Below are positions 36,601-44,771 of a stretch of 64,000 nucleotides of DNA, in pieces (positions within the stretch are counted from its first letter, which is position 1; each line of letters begins with the position of its first letter). Under the pieces are notes generated by a model, which was not told the origin of the DNA, did not search any database, and saw only the letters and a list, made by a program, of their open reading frames with translations. The DNA lies in the NCBI GenBank assembly GCA_033239525.1, contig BSYO01000003.1, forward strand, positions 4,272,001 to 4,336,000. Direction: 5' to 3'. Both the position numbers and the translations under genes were made by a program. The stretch is from Nepenthes gracilis. Lineage: Eukaryota > Streptophyta > Magnoliopsida > Caryophyllales > Nepenthaceae.

Positions 36601-39600
36601 GACATATCGGCAGCCAATAGTTTTCTTACCGAGGGGTAAGTTAGTAATGATCAATGTCTTATTTTGCTCCAATGCATTCAACTCATTTTCAATGGCTTCA
36701 CGCCATTTTTCATCACGAATGGCTTGGGCATATGTTTGTGGTTCACTGTGAAATGTTATGGTTGCTGAAAAATGCCCAAAGGAGGGAGATAATTTTTGGT
36801 ATGATATGTGATTTTCAATGGGATACGGTTTACCTGGAGGTATTTGTATGTTTGATTTAGTAGGCGAAGTTTGAGATACTTGGTGACAATAAAATTCTTT
36901 CAGGTATTTGCGTGCTTTATGAACTCTAGTGGTTTTCCGAACGGGTGTTTGACTAATTGTAGTAGATTGGGTATCATTCGATTCATTTGGTTCGGAATGA
37001 TCGTTGATCAGTTATTCCTGGTCCTGATTGTGGATAGAAACGGTAAGAATTTCTTCATTATTTTCGGTCATAGTTTCAACTACAGGATTCGAGTGAGAAT
37101 CATGTAAATTTGATTGTATCGGTTGTGTTTGCCATAATTGTTCGTTATAGGTAGTAGATGGTTCTAATGAGGGTGCATCAGGTTGAATATTGGAGCTTTG
37201 CCAAATGCCGTCGTTTTGAAAAGGGAATACATTTTCATGGAAAACCACATCTCTTGAATAAAATGTAGCATGGCTATTTAAGTCAATTAATTTATAGCCT
37301 TTGACACCAAAAGGGTAGCCTAAGAAGGCGCATTTTCTACTTCTGGGATCGAACTTGGTACGGCCTTGGGAGATGGTGGAAGCAAAGCACAAGTAAACAA
37401 ATACGCGATGGTTGGCGTAGTTGGGTTTAATTCCAAATAGAATTTCATATGGAGTCTTTTTTTCGAGTATTGGAGTGGAAATTCTATTGATGATGTGTGC
37501 AGCGGTGAATATACAATCACTCCAAAATTTCAAAGGAAGTCCCGATTGAAATATAATAGCTCTAGCGATATTTAATAAATGTTGGTATTTGCGTTCAACA
37601 ACACCATTTTGCTGTGGTGTTTTCACATAACTACGTTGGTGAATAACCCCCTTTTTTACGTAAAATCTCCTCGTCTGTTCCATTATCGCTACGAATCACT
37701 TTGATTTTGACATTAAATTGTCAAAGAATTAGATTATAGAAGGCTTCGGAAGCACAATTTTGTATCCGATTTTTTCTTCAAGAAAATTCTACTTTTGGAT
37801 GCATCATCAACGATAGTCAGAAAGTATTTATATCCGTCATAAGATACCTCGGAACATGGTCCCCATAAGTCACAAATGCATCACGTCGAATAAGGTGTGT
37901 GACTTATGGCACGAGAGAAAAGGAGGTGGCGTTGCTTGGCCGTGGCAAATAAAGACAAGGATTATCATTAATAGAATGTACGGCTCCTTTTACAAAGGGT
38001 CGCTTTATTAATTTTATCCTAGAATACAGTATGACCTAATCGAAATGCCCGGAAATCGAAGACAATGAAGCAAAATTAACGGAGGGCCCCTCGCACATTT
38101 GGAGAGAAGGCTGTAAAGAATTGGAATCAACTTTCTCATTCATCGCATAATATAGTCCATTTTTCTCTTTACCAATCCCAATCGTTGTCCAAGTAGTAAG
38201 GTCTTGAATCAAACAAATGTTAGAAAGGAAAAACATACAGCAATTAAGTGTATCAGTTAGACGTTTTACGGAAATCAAATTAAAGAAAAAGGAGGGAACA
38301 CAGAGAACATTCTGCAATATTAATTTATCAGTGAGTTTAATGTTTCCAATATGTGAAACAGATGTTTTATTTTCATTTGAAAGTTTGGATGAGTATGAAA
38401 ATGGGACCGTAATCGAGATATAACAAGGGATCACATATCATATGATCCAGGGCCCGTGTCTCGTAATCCATACATGCCGAATTTTATGATGCTTATGTAA
38501 GGGAAAAACGGTAAAGCTATTATCGGTCATGTTAGCCTTTGGCTGCTCAATAATCGGTACACCGGCGAATACGGCCAATTTGGTATTTTTGATTGAATTA
38601 AGTCCATGAGTTGTTTCCAATTGAGTTTTAGTCACCATTCGCTATCACTGTTCCTTCTTGATCGAATAGGGTTTGAAACTAGCCAGTTGGGTGAAGGGTT
38701 TATGTTCCCGCTTTTTCCATGAAACTTGTGATTCAAAGCCATGTAGTAGGTAGCATTTTTCAACAACATGCCCGATTTTAATGAACACACGGCGCATCGA
38801 TTTTTGAAACACTCATTGAACCGAATGGCACTGTGATCTTACAAAGAACGCAGAAAGTCTATCTTTCTTATGATTGGTTTTCACATCAGATTTGGAAGAG
38901 TTAGGGTTTCGCTTTGGCGCTTAAGGCTGGTTTTACTTGCTGCTGGTGCTACTATTCTTGTTCTTTGAATAACCGAGAACACTTTCGGCTAACGGGGTAA
39001 ACGGTCCATCATCATGATTTGGTCTCGCATTAGAGTAGGAATCGTGCACAATCACGTTGATATATGCTGTTTGCATCATTTGGAAGAGGATCTGATCAAG
39101 AGTTCATCCCACAAGGGTTTAAGCTTACCGTAATACACGCTAATCTTCTCCTTTGGTGGTTTTTCAATCAAAAAATTAGCAATCGTTCCAGATATGCGAG
39201 CATCATCGACAAAACGTGGATTTAATTGACATTATCGAAGTTTTGGATCCACGGAACAACCGATATCGTTGCATCGTCCCCAAATTTCGTAAAGGATCGC
39301 TTGAATCGCTCGGTTGTGAGCCTACCCTCGATCTTATTTTTGGCTCTCAATGCTCGAGCGCTTGGCTGTTCGCGTTTGTTTACGGTGAGTAAGCTCATTG
39401 ACAAGAGTAATGGTGGGGTTGTCACCGACTTCCAGCCAACCTAGGAATTTGTGAGATCTGTGAGGTTTGAAGTCGCATGTGTTCATGCGAAGAGACATCT
39501 TATTAGTTGTGTTTGATGTGGATTCGAGCAAGGACGGTGGAGACGCCATTCTCTGATAACATGAAAACTTCAGTATCGAAACAAAGAGGACGATGGAGAG

Positions 39601-41705
39601 AGAGGTGTGGGTGAGGACGCAGAAGAAGACGGACGCAAGTCCTTATTCATTCTGCTTGATTCTCAAATACAGAGCCCGTTGTCCTTTTTATATTACAAGG
39701 AAAAAGAAAAAAAAAAGTGGAAAGAAAATAATGGGGGAAGTATAAGCAACGGGAAAAAAACAGAAAAGGGAACAAATATATAAATATATACAAGGGAATA
39801 AATATATACTGTATTTCCTATTTTGTTATATTCCCTATATTTTCTAGTACACTTCATCTATTAATTTTTTTGCATTGCTCTTTCTTCAAGAAGCATGCCT
39901 CTGTTCTGTTTAAACCCCCAAAGATATTATGGATCTTAAGCAATTATTTACAAAACGGAGATGGAAATTCGGAATTGTTATCATGTACAATCAAAGAGAA
40001 GAGTTCCAATATTATTTCTCATTTATGATCGATTCATTGTTTTTCCTTGAACTGGAATTGAAACGAAGCTTGCTTTAGGTGGAGAATATCGTGGTCATTG
40101 GACACAGCTGCTGTGGTGGGATAAAAAAGCTTATGTCTGTCCCAGATGATGGTACGACTTCAACGTAAGTCCTTTTGTTTCTGTTGGAAAATCCTATCTC
40201 GATCTTGAATCTGTATTACAAAATTTCTTTGGCCAAATCAGAAACAATGACACTATATCAATCAGCATTACTGAACTCTTCCTCAATCTCCCATTTCTTT
40301 CCTACCATTCTCTACTTCAAGTCTCATTTCTGTTATATTTGGAGTGTCTTATAAGGCTCTAAAGCAGCAAACCATTCACGTTATCCTCATTTACTCTGCC
40401 ACAATGGTCTTGACAAAAGAACGGCCAAGACTTGCTGTGCCTTATACGAGATGTGTTATGATGAAGTAGTAAACAGACTTCCGTTAAAGGATGCGCTTGG
40501 CCTGCCTTTCTTTTAGATTAAGAACAGCTTCTGGATAATCCCAGAGAGCTGGATTGATGGAGGACTTGATAATGCTTTTCTAATCTAGAATTACCTCATC
40601 TTCTTAGCCTAAGATCTTGGTTATTAATTAACTCTAGAAAAACTGGTCGAAAACAGAAAATTTCAACGGTGGTTGATTTAAGCACAACTCTCTTAAGTCA
40701 TGTGGCTACTTACAAAGCTTCGATTACATCTGGAAGGGATGAATATAAATGCACCGAACAAAAAGTTGAATTAGTTAAAAAGTGTATATGTGCCCCAGCA
40801 GAAATATAATGTTTCAATCATGGTCTGGTGATATTGTTTCTTAATAGTCAAGAATATCTGTCTATTTGTACCATAAAAAGTAAACTGAGTAGAATTAAAA
40901 GAGGACGGATCGTGTATATGATTGTGGATGCACTCACGATTTTCTTTGCTGTTGGTGTTCATGGAGTTTAGCCACTTCATAGAAGATTGGGTCAAAATCT
41001 GTCTACCTGCGAAGTCAAAAGTCAAATCAGAATGCCACAGCTTGGAGTTCGATGAGCAATGCACAGACTGCGAGAAGGTAAGTTCAGATGCACTCCATAC
41101 CATTCTCGGTTTAGCACATGAAGTAACAATTGTTATTAAGGGATTGAGATGCAACAAGTCGTCGAATAGGTGACTAAATAAGCATGCCAAGAACAATTGT
41201 TAATTATGATTGTTTTGTCGTAAGTTAGTCATTCAAAAGTATAATGATTTTGTATATTTCATTAATGGGTTTATATTATATAATCATTACGATAAAATGT
41301 ATAATTCTTTTGAAACACAATGTACCACATTGCATTGAAGCAGAGAAATGTATTATTTGTTCATCCATTAGCTTCTATAGTGAATTTACTCTTTGCTAAT
41401 CTATAGCAATTATTCCATCACGGCATCGTCCGCCTAGTTCTACGCTTGTACAACAATGTTAACCTAACGAATTATAGGAGCTTCAAATTGAGATCTTCGA
41501 AACGATCTGAAGACTGATAGTTGTATTTTTACTGATGCAGGAAGCAGTTAATTTGTCGTTGAAAAATCTGCTGACATACCCGTTTGTGAGAGAAAGGGTG
41601 ACGAAGAAAACTCTAGCTCTGCAGGGCGCACATTATGATTTTGTCAATGGATCTTTTGAGCTGTGGGGTTTTGATTTTGGCCTCTCATCCTCTGTTTCAG
41701 AATAA
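23790..41705 (+). CDS. BCA: Beta-carbonic anhydrase, eight coding exons, complete
   Basis: The enzyme interconverts CO2 and bicarbonate using zinc, in the plant beta class. Coding exons are 23,790-23,842, 24,123-24,263, 25,335-25,383, 32,354-32,470, 34,709-34,762, 40,079-40,164, 40,972-41,077 and 41,541-41,705. All seven introns are GT-AG and the join stays in frame, giving 771 nt and 256 residues. [10 protein letters not shown] gives the zinc ligand Cys87 and the Asp89/Arg91 dyad. VIGHSCCGG gives His147 and Cys150. The 60-residue Cys-to-His spacing fits plant enzymes. The length and the lack of a transit peptide suggest a cytosolic or plasma-membrane-type isoform; an upstream alternative exon coding a transit peptide was not found but cannot be excluded. 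Introns 3, 4 and 5 are enlarged by retroelements, yet every exon is undamaged. The stop codon lies inside AATAAA. Confidence 0.95.
23851..23873 (+). repeat. CT microsatellite in intron 1
   Basis: Uninterrupted CT run just after the exon 1 donor. Confidence 0.85.
24123..24263 (+). CDS. BCA: Beta-carbonic anhydrase exon 2
   Basis: Codes residues 18-64 ([20 protein letters not shown] onward to KTEKY) plus two bases. The acceptor is TTTTGGGCAG and the donor TATGA|GTAGGT. This is the N-terminal helical region of the plant beta enzyme. Confidence 0.93.
24597..24644 (+). repeat. ATT microsatellite in intron 2
   Basis: About 16 ATT units. Confidence 0.9.
24948..25241. mobile_element. MITE-like element in intron 2 (about 294 bp)
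   Basis: The left end GTACAAGTAGG and the right end CCTGCTTGTAC are near-perfect inverted copies, with an AT-rich core. A further inner match is TTATCATTGGATGAAAA against the reverse complement of TATCGTTGTATTAATCCAACGATA. Size and structure fit a MITE. The target duplication was not resolved. Confidence 0.5.
25335..25383 (+). CDS. BCA: Beta-carbonic anhydrase exon 3
   Basis: Codes residues 65-81 ([17 protein letters not shown]). The acceptor is GCTTTTCAG and the donor AAG|GTAAGA. The intron that follows is 6,970 bp. Confidence 0.93.
25479..25573. repeat. Short foldback repeat in intron 3
   Basis: GGTTCTCGGTTATTCGGAT is matched in reverse complement by ATCAACCGAATAACCAAGGACC. The two arms can form a hairpin around an AT-rich loop of about 50 bp. 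This may be a short MITE derivative. Confidence 0.6.
27277..27495 (-). pseudogene. LINE reverse transcriptase C-terminal fragment
   Basis: An open stretch of 72 codons reads like the conserved block after the RT catalytic core of plant LINEs: [18 protein letters not shown], then [17 protein letters not shown] and [10 protein letters not shown]. It is part of the decayed LINE and is not a separate gene. Confidence 0.8.
27621..29700. mobile_element. LTR-like insertion within the LINE
   Basis: It begins TGTCACGTCCTCGAACC, a start often seen in plant LTRs, and separates the two halves of the LINE RT. 29,430-29,640 holds GC-rich TGTGCAT/GCGCTT motifs, and a related stretch occurs at about 47,400-47,700. 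A GGTTCGAATCTC motif (about 28,552-28,563) resembles a pol III B box, but no partner A box is clear. The right boundary is approximate and no target duplication was found. Confidence 0.45.
30300..31052 (-). repeat. LTR-like block on the minus strand within the LINE
   Basis: On the minus strand it starts TGTTGGCCCAAAACCG at 31,052. A TATA box ACTATAAAACG lies near 30,757-30,767 with a CT/GA-rich leader beyond it. It lies between the LINE endonuclease and RT fragments, so it was probably inserted later. The left boundary and target duplication are unresolved. Confidence 0.45.
32354..32470 (+). CDS. BCA: Beta-carbonic anhydrase exon 4 (zinc site, first half)
   Basis: Codes residues 82-120, with [19 protein letters not shown], then [19 protein letters not shown]. 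It holds the zinc ligand Cys87 and the catalytic Asp89/Arg91 pair. The acceptor is ACATGCAG and the donor ATCAG|GTTATT. No changes at the key residues. Confidence 0.95.
32640..33060 (+). promoter_or_regulatory. LTR-like promoter region in intron 4
   Basis: AGTATAAAAGAAGG at about 32,857-32,870 is a strong TATA box. It follows a GC-richer stretch and is followed by a long GA-rich leader (about 32,895-32,990). This U3-R arrangement is typical of plant LTRs, but clear ends were not found. It lies in sense orientation inside the carbonic anhydrase gene. Confidence 0.4.
34398..34420. other. Possible LTR edge in intron 4
   Basis: TGTAACATCCGGACTG resembles the TGTAACATCC start common in Gypsy LTRs. 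No matching end or duplication was identified. Confidence 0.25.
34709..34762 (+). CDS. BCA: Beta-carbonic anhydrase exon 5
   Basis: Codes residues 121-138 ([18 protein letters not shown]). The acceptor is TACTGCAG and the donor AAG|GTGGAT. The next intron is 5,316 bp, about 4.9 kb of which is a Copia insertion. Confidence 0.94.
34957..34961. repeat. Left target-site duplication (CACTT) of the intron 5 Copia element
   Basis: CACTT directly before the TGAAAAC terminus; it recurs at 39,850-39,854. Confidence 0.9.
34962..35249 (-). repeat. 3' LTR of the intron 5 Copia element
   Basis: It matches 39,562-39,849 with few substitutions and two one-base indels. Read on the minus strand it starts TATTAG and ends TTTTCA; the usual TG start has become TA. 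Confidence 0.93.
35250..35264 (-). other. Polypurine tract of the intron 5 Copia element
   Basis: The minus strand reads CCACCTTGCAGGGGG directly before the 3' LTR. The GGGGG end next to the LTR fits a plus-strand primer for Copia. Confidence 0.65.
35400..35699 (-). pseudogene. Copia RNase H, frameshifted
   Basis: Across frames the minus strand shows a KKQSVVS-type block, SIHGYHLS (SMATTC position), a decayed LYCDNQ/HIAANP region, and [18 protein letters not shown]. These are RNase H landmarks in the right order. The 91-codon frame at 35,424-35,699 covers part in a shifted frame. Confidence 0.7.
35814..36265 (-). pseudogene. Copia reverse transcriptase, catalytic and C-terminal part
   Basis: A 128-codon open frame (35,814-36,200) reads [13 protein letters not shown], then [19 protein letters not shown] and [16 protein letters not shown] is the RT catalytic motif. 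The [11 protein letters not shown] block normally precedes RNase H. A neighbouring frame (36,068-36,265) shows where a frameshift separates it from the upstream RT. Confidence 0.9.
36439..36681 (-). pseudogene. Copia reverse transcriptase N-terminal part
   Basis: An 80-codon frame contains [18 protein letters not shown], then [19 protein letters not shown] and [10 protein letters not shown], the classic Copia RT start. It is separated by frameshifts from the YVDD part at 35,814-36,200. Confidence 0.9.
37012..37683 (-). pseudogene. Copia integrase C-terminal half
   Basis: A 223-codon open frame contains [20 protein letters not shown] with the last catalytic glutamate, then [17 protein letters not shown] and KTPYEILFG. 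The end ([17 protein letters not shown]) is the usual linker after the core. The first catalytic residues lie upstream in broken sequence (37,690-38,030). It would join the cDNA to the genome if intact. Confidence 0.9.
38036..38434 (-). pseudogene. Copia protease / gag-pre-integrase region
   Basis: A 132-codon frame contains [30 protein letters not shown] and [20 protein letters not shown]. This is the block between protease and integrase in Copia polyproteins. The following frame (38,438-38,638) covers the neighbouring upstream part. Confidence 0.85.
39334..39549 (-). pseudogene. Copia gag N-terminus, truncated by a stop
   Basis: It starts with ATG at 39,549, just inside the primer binding site. 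It reads [11 protein letters not shown], then [20 protein letters not shown]. The frame stops after 71 codons; gag-like sequence continues in another frame (39,222-39,425). Confidence 0.75.
39550..39561 (-). other. Primer binding site of the intron 5 Copia element
   Basis: The minus strand reads TGTTATCAGAGA directly after the 5' LTR. The Copia consensus TGGTATCAGAGC (initiator tRNA-Met) differs at two positions. Confidence 0.8.
39562..39849 (-). repeat. 5' LTR of the intron 5 Copia element
   Basis: Pairs with 34,962-35,249. On the minus strand it starts TACTAG, the first two bases being TA rather than TG, as in the partner LTR. It is followed on the + strand by CACTT. Confidence 0.93.
39850..39854. 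repeat. Right target-site duplication (CACTT) of the intron 5 Copia element
   Basis: Matches 34,957-34,961 exactly. Confidence 0.9.
40079..40164 (+). CDS. BCA: Beta-carbonic anhydrase exon 6 (zinc site, second half)
   Basis: Codes residues 139-166 ([20 protein letters not shown] and onward) plus two bases. His147 and Cys150 complete the zinc site. The acceptor is TGCTTTAG and the donor CAAC|GTAAGT. It lies only about 0.2 kb after the Copia insertion. Confidence 0.95.
40972..41077 (+). CDS. BCA: Beta-carbonic anhydrase exon 7
   Basis: Codes residues 167-202 ([20 protein letters not shown], then [16 protein letters not shown]). The acceptor is GGAGTTTAG and the donor GAGAAG|GTAAGT. Confidence 0.94.
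41541..41705 (+). CDS. BCA: Beta-carbonic anhydrase exon 8 and stop
   Basis: Codes residues 203-256 ([20 protein letters not shown], then [20 protein letters not shown]). The acceptor is CTGATGCAG. The stop TAA at 41,703-41,705 sits inside an AATAAA hexamer, so a working poly(A) signal is more likely downstream (candidate AATAAA near 41,802). Confidence 0.95.
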   Translation, partial: EAVNLSLKNLLTYPFVRERVTKKTLALQGAHYDFVNGSFELWGFDFGLSSSVSE

Positions 41706-41873
41706 AAAAATATCATCAATTCTGTTGAATCTTTTGATTTTTTATCTGAATTTTTTCAATTTGTATGTCATAAGGTGTTTATACTAAGCAATATGCTACC
41801 AAATAAATCAATTGTGATTGGTAACAATATCAATTTATCGGGACGTTATCGAAAAAATGAATTCCCTCTGGAT

Positions 41874-41878
41874 TATAT
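41874..41878. repeat. Left target-site duplication (TATAT) of the downstream solo LTR
   Basis: TATAT directly before TGTTGGG; it recurs at 43,037-43,041. Confidence 0.75.
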
Positions 41879-43036
41879 TGTTGGGTTTGGTTACTCATTT
41901 GTGGGTGACTCAACAAACGGAAGTATCATCAGATCACACAAGGTTTGTGCGATATTCGGAGTGTTGCAAACTGACTGCAGCAATGACCAGTGACTGTTTT
42001 TCGAAGAAGGCAAATCTCGGAGTGGTAATTGTCGGACTAGCCAGGCAGGGCTGCAAGAGTACGGCCAAGTAATAGAAGTCGGTCAACAGGAGATTGACTG
42101 ACTAAGAGAAGAAGTCGGTCAACGGGAGGTTGACAAACTAAGAGAAGAAGCCGGTTAACAGGAGTTGACCAACTGAGAGTAGAAGCCAATAAATAGGAGG
42201 TTGACTTACTGAGAGTAGAATTTGGTCAACGGGATGTTGACCTGTTAAGAAAACAGGACAGGATGGCTGGAATACTGGTAGCTGTCTGTGCAGAACGTTA
42301 ATTTTTCAGAGTTAGTAAGTTTTGCAGAGTAGGTAACTGTCGTGCAATGCATGCGCCGTCTGTGCAGAGAACAGGTTGACCTGCGGAGTACATGTATCTA
42401 GGAAAGCGCGGGAATTGGTAAGGTCACAGAAAAAGATAGGGTTGGTGTAACAAATTATCTGCAAGAATTGAGCCAGGTAAGCAGATGGATTTGTCACCAG
42501 GGTCTTATAAAGAGCACATCAAGCGCTTCAAGTTGATAGACAAGTGGGAGAAGGTAAGAGGCTAGCGGCCGCGGCAATAGTAGCAGGTGCGGTAAACGGA
42601 AGCAGCTGCGGTAGAATGTGGAAGGAGAGTGGAACAAAGCAGGAGTGCGGAAGGGAGTTCTCATCTTTTGTCGTTTAACACCACACTTGTAAAATCAATA
42701 AGCGGAGTGCACCACTAGTGAAAAGAATGAGAGAAGAAAAATAGAGAGATAAAAATAAATGAGAGTTTTCTTACTTAGGAGTCGTTTTTCTTATTCTGTC
42801 TCGGGTATGTAGTGGATACTCTATCTTAAAAATTTTTGTAACTGTTTTTATATAATGGAAGCCTTATCCGGAGTTTAACCCGGAGTTTTTCCCTTCAACT
42901 TAAAGGGTTTCCACGTTAAAACGTTATATATCTTTTTATTTCTTGTACTTGCTAAATTGGTGATTGTCAACTGACGGAGGGTTCAAATTTTTCACTACGT
43001 CAGGTTGTATGTGAATTCGAGTGTCAAACCCTAACA
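41879..43036 (+). mobile_element. Copia-type solo LTR (1,158 bp) downstream of carbonic anhydrase
   Basis: It starts TGTTGGGTTTGGTTACTC and ends GTGTCAAACCCTAACA, with TGTTGGG/CCTAACA as matched inverted ends and TATAT on both sides. A TATA box CTTATAAAGAG lies at about 42,504-42,514. A GGGTTTCCACG motif near the 3' end is typical of plant Copia U5. No internal coding sequence is present. It begins about 170 bp after the stop codon, so it may lie in or just past the 3' UTR. Confidence 0.85.
42074..42253 (+). repeat. Tandem repeat of about 36 bp inside the solo LTR
   Basis: About five copies of AGAAGTCGGTCAACAGGAG then GTTGAC and CTAAGAG. Each unit contains the inverted pair GGTCAAC/GTTGACC around a short spacer. 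Confidence 0.8.
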
Positions 43037-43041
43037 TATAT
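43037..43041. repeat. Right target-site duplication (TATAT) of the downstream solo LTR
   Basis: Matches 41,874-41,878. Confidence 0.75.
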
Positions 43042-43766
43042 CTTATATGACTTTTACTACTTTTTTCATCGATTTCCAATAAAATTACTATTGTTTCTCT
43101 ATTTTTTATTATAGTGTCATCCTATCCTGTGTATATCTTCTTTCTCTCTCGCGCGCACGCGCACGCTTTTTCTATTTGTATATTTTTTCAATATTTTTGT
43201 AGTATTGTAAATATAACATTTTATATGAATGTTTTTGACTTAGATAGGTTATATAATTACAAAAAGTATATATATTACAAGATTTAAAAAAGTTCTTAAC
43301 TTTTGGGTAAATAGTTCTTAACTTTTAAAAAGGATAGGAAACCAATTGAGTTAAACAGTATCAAATCCATTATGAACTATTGAATTTATTTCAATATTGT
43401 GATGAATTTTTTTTTTTTTTTTTGTTTTAATTTTAATATAATAAATTTTCTGTCCAATTTATAATATTTATGCTACATTTGCTAAAAACTTCAAAACTGA
43501 ACAAAAGATTAAAGTGAATATTTATTTTAGACTTATTACATCAAAATACCAAAAAGAAAATTGATAAAATTGTTCTATATGGTATCTAGCTGGTATTAAA
43601 ATTAAATATATGAATAAAATCTTAAAATATGTATATATGAATGAAATAAAAAAATGATGAGGAATGTTTTTTAATTTAATAAAATTTTTAGTATTAAAAT
43701 ATTCTTAGAAATAAATATAAAACTTAAGAAAATTGTTGAGAAACTTTTTATTTTGTTTTCATCTTT
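43042..43766. other. Intergenic stretch and putative promoter of the OB-fold gene
   Basis: AT-rich, with a short GCGCGCACGCGCACGC run at about 43,149-43,166. No clear TATA box could be assigned to the next gene. Confidence 0.4.
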
Positions 43767-43889
43767 GTGAGAGTGATATCCAACAAGCCACCGACTGTCT
43801 TATCCCGTTTATCGTTTCGCAGACAAAAGTCGCAGATCTCGTCGATTTGCCGATTCCTGTCTCTCTCTCTCTCTCTCTCCCGTGATCAG
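43767..43889 (+). other. Probable 5' UTR exon of the OB-fold gene
   Basis: A GC-richer stretch with a CT microsatellite (about 43,860-43,879) ends at GTGATCAG|GTCAGTG, a good splice donor. A matching acceptor TTTGAAG lies at 44,538, just before the start codon. CT-rich first exons followed by a leader intron are common in plant genes. The true 5' end cannot be seen. Confidence 0.45.
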
Positions 43890-44548
43890 GTCAGTGTAAG
43901 ACCTAAGTCCTGTTTTCTATTCTCTCTTGGTAATTTAGATGCCTTATAATCGTGGGTACGTGTTTATGATTATTGCCCGACTGGTTTGGGATTGAGCAAA
44001 ATTAGGCTCTTGGGTTGTAAGCGTCTATGATTATTGCTTACGTTTTGCTTCTCCAATTTGAACCTGGGATCTCGCTGTTAATTTCTCAAATTAATCTTGT
44101 TTTTTTATTGTTATTCGTACATCAAAAAGTTTCCTGTTTGATTGTGAAAATTTGATTTCATCTTCCTTAAATTGGATTTGTGATCCTCTGCTCCCTATCT
44201 GTTTACGTTTGAAAACGATGGCATTTTCTCGAATGGACCGTCAGCATCGTACGTGGTTTGTGTATCTGTGTATGTTACATGAAGTTTATCCATTCGCTTC
44301 AAAGGGAGGAAAAAATGCATGACTTCTTTGTTATTAGGTTGTTGGCTGAGATAATATATGTTGCAGTTGCTACGGTCAGGCCATCTTGAATGGTCAAACC
44401 AACTTTAGTATAGCTTGCGTGGCCCTTTTCAATGTTATGCGAATGGATAGGCTTATACCTCAGCTTCAAGAACTTCCCCTCTTTCTCTTGCCTGTTTCAT
44501 TTTGTTGACTTGAGTTCTGATTCATCATGATTTGAAGTTGTATCGAGG

Positions 44549-44771
44549 ATGGCTGAGTCGAACCCAGGAATGAGGAAGCCAGTATTCACTAAAGTTGACC
44601 AACTGCGACCAGGCACGAGTGGCCACACGCTCATTGTGAAGGTTGTTGATTCAAAGTTGATTATGCAGAGGAATCGACCTGATGGGCCTCAAGGCCGTCA
44701 AATGCGAATGGCTGAATGTTTATTGGGAGATGAAACTGGAATGATCATCTTCACTGCACGAAATGATCAAG
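44549..44771 (+). CDS. OB-fold protein coding exon 1
   Basis: Codes residues 1-74 plus one base. The donor is GATCAAG|GTATGA. Confidence 0.93.

Larger units (their letters stand above)
34962..39849 (-). mobile_element. Full-length Ty1/Copia retrotransposon in intron 5, antisense (4,888 bp)
   Basis: Two 288-bp LTRs (34,962-35,249 and 39,562-39,849) flank an internal region, with a CACTT duplication outside. The minus strand carries a primer binding site, gag start, gag-pre-integrase block, integrase, RT with YVDDII, RNase H and a polypurine tract, in Copia order. Coding is split by frameshifts and stops, so this copy looks unable to move by itself. The LTRs differ at about a dozen positions of 288, so it is fairly recent but not brand new. 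The RNase H block [18 protein letters not shown] resembles Ale/Retrofit-type elements. Without it, intron 5 would be about 0.42 kb. Confidence 0.95.
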
